Below, piece after piece: positions 39,270 through 43,796 of a DNA stretch of 43,796 nucleotides (position 1 is its first letter; each line of letters opens with the position of its first letter). The DNA is from Spirochaetota bacterium (lineage in GTDB: Bacteria > Spirochaetota > UBA4802 > UBA5368), in contig JADFDB010000006.1 in NCBI GenBank assembly GCA_018263175.1, forward strand, positions 1 through 43,796. Reading direction: 5' to 3'. The notes under the pieces were generated by a model, which was not told the DNA's origin, did not search any database, and saw only the letters and a list, made by a program, of their open reading frames with translations. Made by a program: the position numbers and the translations under genes.

Positions 39270-40652
39270 TTATTCGAGGTAAACGCTCTCCGTGTCCGGT
39301 ATGGACAGGGAAGCGGGGATATCCGCCGCTTCGAGCGCAAGCAGGGGGGATATCTCGATTTTTTGAACCCGCGCCGGGATGCGTATACCGCGTTTCCCGA
39401 TCCAGCGCCGATACAGCCCGGTCATGAGCTCGTGCGCGGACTCCACCGAGTCGACCCCCGACGGGTTTTTTACCGGGGCGAACTCGTCCTCACGACGTAT
39501 CTCGAGCACGATGTTTTTGTCCGTGAGCGGAAGGGCATCGAAGACGAATTTTTCGAATTTGAATCCTTCAATCTCAACAGGACCCGACAGGGTGTGCGAG
39601 ACGATATTTTTCCGCGCGACGTGGAAGGGAAGCGAGGCCTCCGCTCCGCCCGCTATTTTTTCAAGGAAGCCGACGTTGAACAGATGGATGGCGATGCTGC
39701 CCATGCAGAAACGGAGTGCGCCGCGTTCGTCGCGCATGTTCTGCAAATCTTCGGGCAGGTCCGAATATTCGACCACGCCGATCGTCCCGTCGTCGAAGCG
39801 CACGAAGACGCCGAGTTTTTCGTCCGGATAGGCCTTCATGAGGCCCTTGCTCGAAATATCGGCGCCGCCCTGCGCGTGAAAGCCGATGAATACCGGATCG
39901 ACGATGGAAACGAGCGGATTGTCGACCTGAAAGTACGAAATCACCTCGATGCCGCGCCCGCGCATCGCCGCGAGCGTTCCCGAACCGGCGAGCGCGCTCA
40001 GGCTTCCGCCGTGGCCGTCGGGATTTTTAAAAATGGCCGAGGGAGACTCGAGGATCAGCCTGCCGCCGGCGTCGAGGGAGGGGATCATGCTCTGGGGGAA
40101 GATGTAGACGTCTTTCTCGTCGAGCCCAAAGTGATTGTGGGCGGCGAGGTAGCGCATCGTGTCCGCATGATTGGCCTCTGAGGTCATGATGAGCCAGGGT
40201 ATGGGAGCGCCGTACTTCTCGGAGCTTTTAAGGATTTTTTCCGCGTGGATCCGGAAAAGGGATTTGCCGGAAACCGGCCCCACCGCGAAGAGCCCCTTGG
40301 GGCCGTCGAAGCCGAGGCGGGACCCCTGCCCGCCTGCCACGACAAAGGCCGCGACGGCACCCCTTCGGATGAGCGCACTTCCGTCCTCGCGCGCGGCTTC
40401 GAAGCGGCGCACGGCCCCGCTGTCGGCGGGTACGGGGATATAGGGTGCGGGCTCGAAGCCCATTGCCGGCGGGGCGCTCTCGCCGGCCTGCCGATAGAGG
40501 CGTGCGAGAAGCTTGAAATCTATCGAAGACGCGTCGTCGAGCAGGGCCTTTCTTCCGGCGTCCGGGAGCCGCTCCCAGAAGGCGAAGATGTGCTCCTGCC
40601 CGTAATCGTATACGCGCTCTATAACGTCGTTCCGGTCCGGGTATGAAATCAT
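39270..40652 (-). CDS. UDPGP-family UTP--(N-acetyl)hexosamine/glucose-1-phosphate uridylyltransferase
   Basis: 'FVVAGGQGSRLGFDGPKGLFAVGP', 'MTSEANHADT', 'NPDGHGGSLSAL', 'QVDNPLVSIVDP'; start MISYPDRN at 40652 (track ORF extends spuriously to 41471). Confidence 0.9.
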   Translation of the reverse strand: MISYPDRNDVIERVYDYGQEHIFAFWERLPDAGRKALLDDASSIDFKLLARLYRQAGESAPPAMGFEPAPYIPVPADSGAVRRFEAAREDGSALIRRGAVAAFVVAGGQGSRLGFDGPKGLFAVGPVSGKSLFRIHAEKILKSSEKYGAPIPWLIMTSEANHADTMRYLAAHNHFGLDEKDVYIFPQSMIPSLDAGGRLILESPSAIFKNPDGHGGSLSALAGSGTLAAMRGRGIEVISYFQVDNPLVSIVDPVFIGFHAQGGADISSKGLMKAYPDEKLGVFVRFDDGTIGVVEYSDLPEDLQNMRDERGALRFCMGSIAIHLFNVGFLEKIAGGAEASLPFHVARKNIVSHTLSGPVEIEGFKFEKFVFDALPLTDKNIVLEIRREDEFAPVKNPSGVDSVESAHELMTGLYRRWIGKRGIRIPARVQKIEISPLLALEAADIPASLSIPDTESVYLE

Positions 40653-40833
40653 TGCATGTCCTCGCGGGCTAGGTGATGATAGACTAATCGGCGCCATTTT
40701 CGCCGGGATGTCAAATAAGTTTTTAGCGTCCGTGTCCCGGCGCCGGTTTGCCGGAGAAGGGCTTGCAAAAGACGGGAGCCCGCCATAGCATCGGACCGGA
40801 CGGTATAATAAAAACGAAACGGGGAGATGCGCG

Positions 40834-42183
40834 ATGAAAACCATGCGGGAGGATATGCGCGAGATGTATACCGCCGCGATCGAGGCCGTCAATCCGCGAA
40901 GGGCGGTGCTCGAGCATCTGCAAGTGCGCGACGGCAGTCTGCTCGTATACTCGAACGAAAAGCAGGTCCGCGAACTCGATCTCTTTCGGTTCCGCCGCGT
41001 GTACGTGCTGGGCGCGGGGAAGGCCACCGCCCTCATGGCGCAGGCGGTCGAGGAGCTGCTCGGGGACAGGATCACCGCAGGCTGTATATCGGTGAAGTAC
41101 GGGTATACCGCGCCGCTCTCGCGCATCGAAGCGGTCGAGGCCGCGCACCCCGTACCCGACGAAAAGGGAAGGATGGCCGCGGAGCGCATAGTGCAGCTCG
41201 CCGCCGAGGCGGGCGGGGAAGACCTCGTCATCTCGCTCATCTCGGGAGGGGGCTCGTCGCTGCTTCCGCTGCCGGTACCGCCCGTCACGCTCGAGGAAAA
41301 GCGCGAGACTACAAATCTTCTTTTAAGGAGCGGCGCGTCGATCCACGAGATGAACGCCGTGCGCAAGCACCTGTCCCGTATAAAGGGTGGAAATCTCGCG
41401 CGGGCCGCGCATCCGGCGACCGTCATCAATCTCATGATCTCGGACGTGGTCGGAGACGATCCCGACGTCATCGCGTCGGGGCCGCTGGTTCCCGACGCGT
41501 CGACCTTCGCCGATGCGCTTGCTGTCCTCGAGCGCTACCGCATCGCCGGCTCGGTGCCCGCGGCCGTGCGCAAACGCATCCGGGACGGTGCCGACGGTCT
41601 CGTGCCGGAAAACCCCAAAGCGGATGAGGAATGCTTCGCGGGCGTGACCGGCGTTATCATCGCCTCGAACATCCTCGCGCTTAACGCGGCGCGCCGGAAG
41701 GCTGCGGCCCTGGGCTACAACACCGTCGTCCTTTCCTCGCTCGTCGAGGGCGATACGCGCCAGGCGGCGCTTTTCCATGCGGCCATCGCACGCGAGGCAC
41801 TCGCTTCGGGCAACCCGGCGAAGGCTCCGGCCTGCATCATCAGCGGAGGGGAGACCACGGTCGAGGTGCATGGCAAGGGCCTTGGCGGACGCAACACGGA
41901 GTTCGCACTGCATTCAGCGGTCTTTTTGGCCGGGGTGCGGGGCATCTCTGCGGCCAGCGTGGGTACCGACGGTTCCGATGGCCCGACCGATGCGGCCGGC
42001 GCTTTTGCCGACGGTGCAACGATCGCGCGCGCTGAGAGCGCCGGCCTGAACGTCGGATCGTACGCGGATAATAACGATTCGTATAATTTTTTTAAGGATC
42101 TCGGCGATCTCATCATCACCGGCCCCACCAATACCAACGTGATGGACGTGCGGATTATGCTGGTTCGGGAGGACGGCGGGTGA
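40834..42183 (+). CDS. Glycerate 2-kinase (DUF4147/MOFRL)
   Basis: 'VLGAGKATALMAQAVEELLGD', 'SLISGGGSSLLPLPV', 'MNAVRKHLSRIKGGNLARAAHPA', 'SGGETTVEVHGKGLGGRNTEFAL', 'SVGTDGSDGPTDAAGAFAD'. Confidence 0.93.
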   Translation: MKTMREDMREMYTAAIEAVNPRRAVLEHLQVRDGSLLVYSNEKQVRELDLFRFRRVYVLGAGKATALMAQAVEELLGDRITAGCISVKYGYTAPLSRIEAVEAAHPVPDEKGRMAAERIVQLAAEAGGEDLVISLISGGGSSLLPLPVPPVTLEEKRETTNLLLRSGASIHEMNAVRKHLSRIKGGNLARAAHPATVINLMISDVVGDDPDVIASGPLVPDASTFADALAVLERYRIAGSVPAAVRKRIRDGADGLVPENPKADEECFAGVTGVIIASNILALNAARRKAAALGYNTVVLSSLVEGDTRQAALFHAAIAREALASGNPAKAPACIISGGETTVEVHGKGLGGRNTEFALHSAVFLAGVRGISAASVGTDGSDGPTDAAGAFADGATIARAESAGLNVGSYADNNDSYNFFKDLGDLIITGPTNTNVMDVRIMLVREDGG

Positions 42184-42319
42184 AGGAGCAAAATTACCGC
42201 GTAATGCGCAATAGACGACATAATACGGGGCGGCCACCCGCTAAGAAATTATAAAAATTTTTAAAAAAAATGTTGCTTATAATTAAATTGTCCTCTACCC
42301 TATGCCTTGCTTGTAAAAA

Positions 42320-42420
42320 GGCGGCTTTCTGCCGTTTCCGGGATGTGCCCGAACGGGGCGGCCGAATCAATCGGGGGACCGCTGCAGGCGGAAAAGGCGG
42401 CGCGGGCATGGATGCCCGCG
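42320..42420 (+). promoter_or_regulatory. Structured 5' leader: five consecutive potential hairpins upstream of the 42457 gene
   Basis: Stems at 42320-42333, 42348-42357, 42362-42374, 42379-42391 and 42401-42420 (CGCGGGCAT-GG-ATGCCCGCG). Confidence 0.4.
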
Positions 42421-42456
42421 GTATCATGAATAAAGCAGATCAAAAGGAGTGATGCT

Positions 42457-43206
42457 ATGAAATTCAGAGATGGCGCAAAGTGGTTCGTTTCCATTCTTGC
42501 CGTATGCGTTATGGCAACGGGCATATCGGCGCAGGAGAAGAAAGCGGGAGATGCCAAGAAGGATCCGCGGGCCGAATATTCGGAAGCCGAACGGCCCGAA
42601 GAAAATTATCTTGCGCGCTTTCAGGCCATAGAGGTGTCGGAGAAGCTTATCAAGGAAAACCTGGAAAAGATTTATGTACTTAAAGTAATAGCATCCAACT
42701 TTAAAGATCAGGGCTGGGAAGGCGATTATCAGAAGATTTATGACCAGTACAAAAAAGGCGTCGGTTTCTTTTACAAGCGCGATGTGATCTACTCGAGGGT
42801 TGAGCTGGAGAACAACAAGAAGGCCATCGGGGACCTCTTCAAGAAGATCAGCGAATATTACAAGGAATACACGCAGACGCTGCTGTTCCAGTGCGCGGAC
42901 ACCATCCTGAACCTCTCGCTCGATGAGCGCAGCCAGTCCGATCCCAACAAAGGGAAGGTGGTTTTCCAGAACATGATGCGTCTCAGGATCGGCTACGGCC
43001 AGCTTGACGACGCGGAGAACAGCTATACCGACGGTCTCTACAGGACCTCGATCCTCCACTACCGTGTGGCGAAGGCCTATGGTATCAGGATCATGGAAGA
43101 GCTTGATCCTGTCAATGCCAAGGGCAAGTTCGACGTTCACAAGGCCGACAATCTTAACAGAGTGCTCAATCCCGAAAGGGCGAAGGCCGAGCCGGCAGCG
43201 AAATAA
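42457..43206 (+). CDS. Secreted hypothetical protein
   Basis: Signal peptide 'MKFRDGAKWFVSILAVCVMATGISAQ', charged helical body, RBS AAAGGAG upstream. Confidence 0.75.
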   Translation: MKFRDGAKWFVSILAVCVMATGISAQEKKAGDAKKDPRAEYSEAERPEENYLARFQAIEVSEKLIKENLEKIYVLKVIASNFKDQGWEGDYQKIYDQYKKGVGFFYKRDVIYSRVELENNKKAIGDLFKKISEYYKEYTQTLLFQCADTILNLSLDERSQSDPNKGKVVFQNMMRLRIGYGQLDDAENSYTDGLYRTSILHYRVAKAYGIRIMEELDPVNAKGKFDVHKADNLNRVLNPERAKAEPAAK

Positions 43207-43228
43207 CGCTTTTTTGAAAGAGTGCATG

Positions 43229-43257
43229 AAAAAAGGGGAAGCTTCTTCCCCTTTTTT
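43229..43257 (+). terminator. Rho-independent terminator
   Basis: AAAAAAGGGGAA-GCTTC-TTCCCCTTTTTT. Confidence 0.9.
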
Positions 43258-43290
43258 ATTGATATCGACCACAAGCATGGCACCGGGCTG

Positions 43291-43796
43291 ATGATCCACG
43301 TTCCAAATTTCCACATAGTGCGCATAACGGCGGCGGTTTTTGCGGTGTTCGCCTTCCTTCTTGTGCCCGAGTCGGTGGTGCGGCGGGAATTCCCGGGCTA
43401 CCGCGTCGTGCTCGACCCCGGCCATGGCGGCATGTCCCTTCCCGGGTACTCCCGGCACGGTGATCGGTATGACCTGCTGTCGGGGGCCTATCTGCAGCCT
43501 TTCAAGGAGGGCGCGTCGTGGGGCGCCATCGAGGAGCACGAGGTGGTGTATGAGATCGCAAAAAAAGCGGCCAGCCTGCTTGCGCTCTGCGGAGAGGGGG
43601 GAGATTTCGCCACCTTCAGCCGGCTGCTCGAACGGTATGCGATTGAAGCCCCGGAGCGGATTACGGTGGATGTTTCACTCAGCCGGGGGGATTCGCGCGA
43701 CAGAGATGAGATCCGCCGGCGCATGGACCCCAACGCGGAATTCAGACTGTTCGATTATCCCGGCCCCGATGGCTCACTTCGTCCCGGCAGGATATC
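43291..43796 (+). CDS. N-acetylmuramoyl-L-alanine amidase (Amidase_3-like), N-terminal part, runs off the window
   Basis: Manual translation: 'MIHVPNFHIVRITAAVFAVFAFLLVPESVVRREFPGYRVVLDPGHGGMSLPGYSRHGDRYDLLSGAYLQPFKEGASWGAIEEHEVVYEIAKKAASLL...' with DPGHGG motif; open to window end, absent from ORF track. Confidence 0.8.
   Translation, partial: MIHVPNFHIVRITAAVFAVFAFLLVPESVVRREFPGYRVVLDPGHGGMSLPGYSRHGDRYDLLSGAYLQPFKEGASWGAIEEHEVVYEIAKKAASLLALCGEGGDFATFSRLLERYAIEAPERITVDVSLSRGDSRDRDEIRRRMDPNAEFRLFDYPGPDGSLRPGRI

Noticed and set aside
39270-41471. 733-aa minus ORF in the track
   Set aside because: Only 39270-40652 encodes the UDPGP protein; the N-terminal extension is antisense to the glycerate kinase.

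Overview
GC-rich chromosomal window of about 43.8 kb from a bacterium; gene content suggests a spirochaete-like lineage (inference only). It is densely coding, with no prophage, CRISPR array or intact transposase that I could see. The main system is a six-gene plus-strand operon (11053-17349): hemX/ccsA-like, hemA, ahbD-like radical SAM, a fused ahbA-ahbB siroheme decarboxylase, ahbC-like radical SAM, and a sirC/cysG-N-type precorrin-2 dehydrogenase. This is the signature of siroheme-dependent ('alternative') heme biosynthesis. Other genes: carA, class II (B12) RNR nrdJ, pgeF, hisJ-like PHP, HD phosphohydrolase, AMP-forming acyl-CoA ligase, RACo-like corrinoid activator, GlgC/GlgD-like protein, rhomboid protease, alpha-only NDP-forming acyl-CoA synthetase, clpB, a class III cyclase operon, AsmA-like protein, tadA next to tRNA-Arg(ACG), two tRNA-Ser, argB, UDP-sugar pyrophosphorylase, glycerate 2-kinase, and the start of an N-acetylmuramoyl-L-alanine amidase that is missing from the ORF track. 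Less obvious structure: an amtB-glnK deletion-fusion fossil, a receiver/histidine-kinase fossil, two perfect loop-less palindromes (54 bp and 42 bp) in terminator positions, a nested inverted-repeat element, and a multi-hairpin leader upstream of a secreted protein gene. All calls are from reading sequence and motifs; no database search was run.
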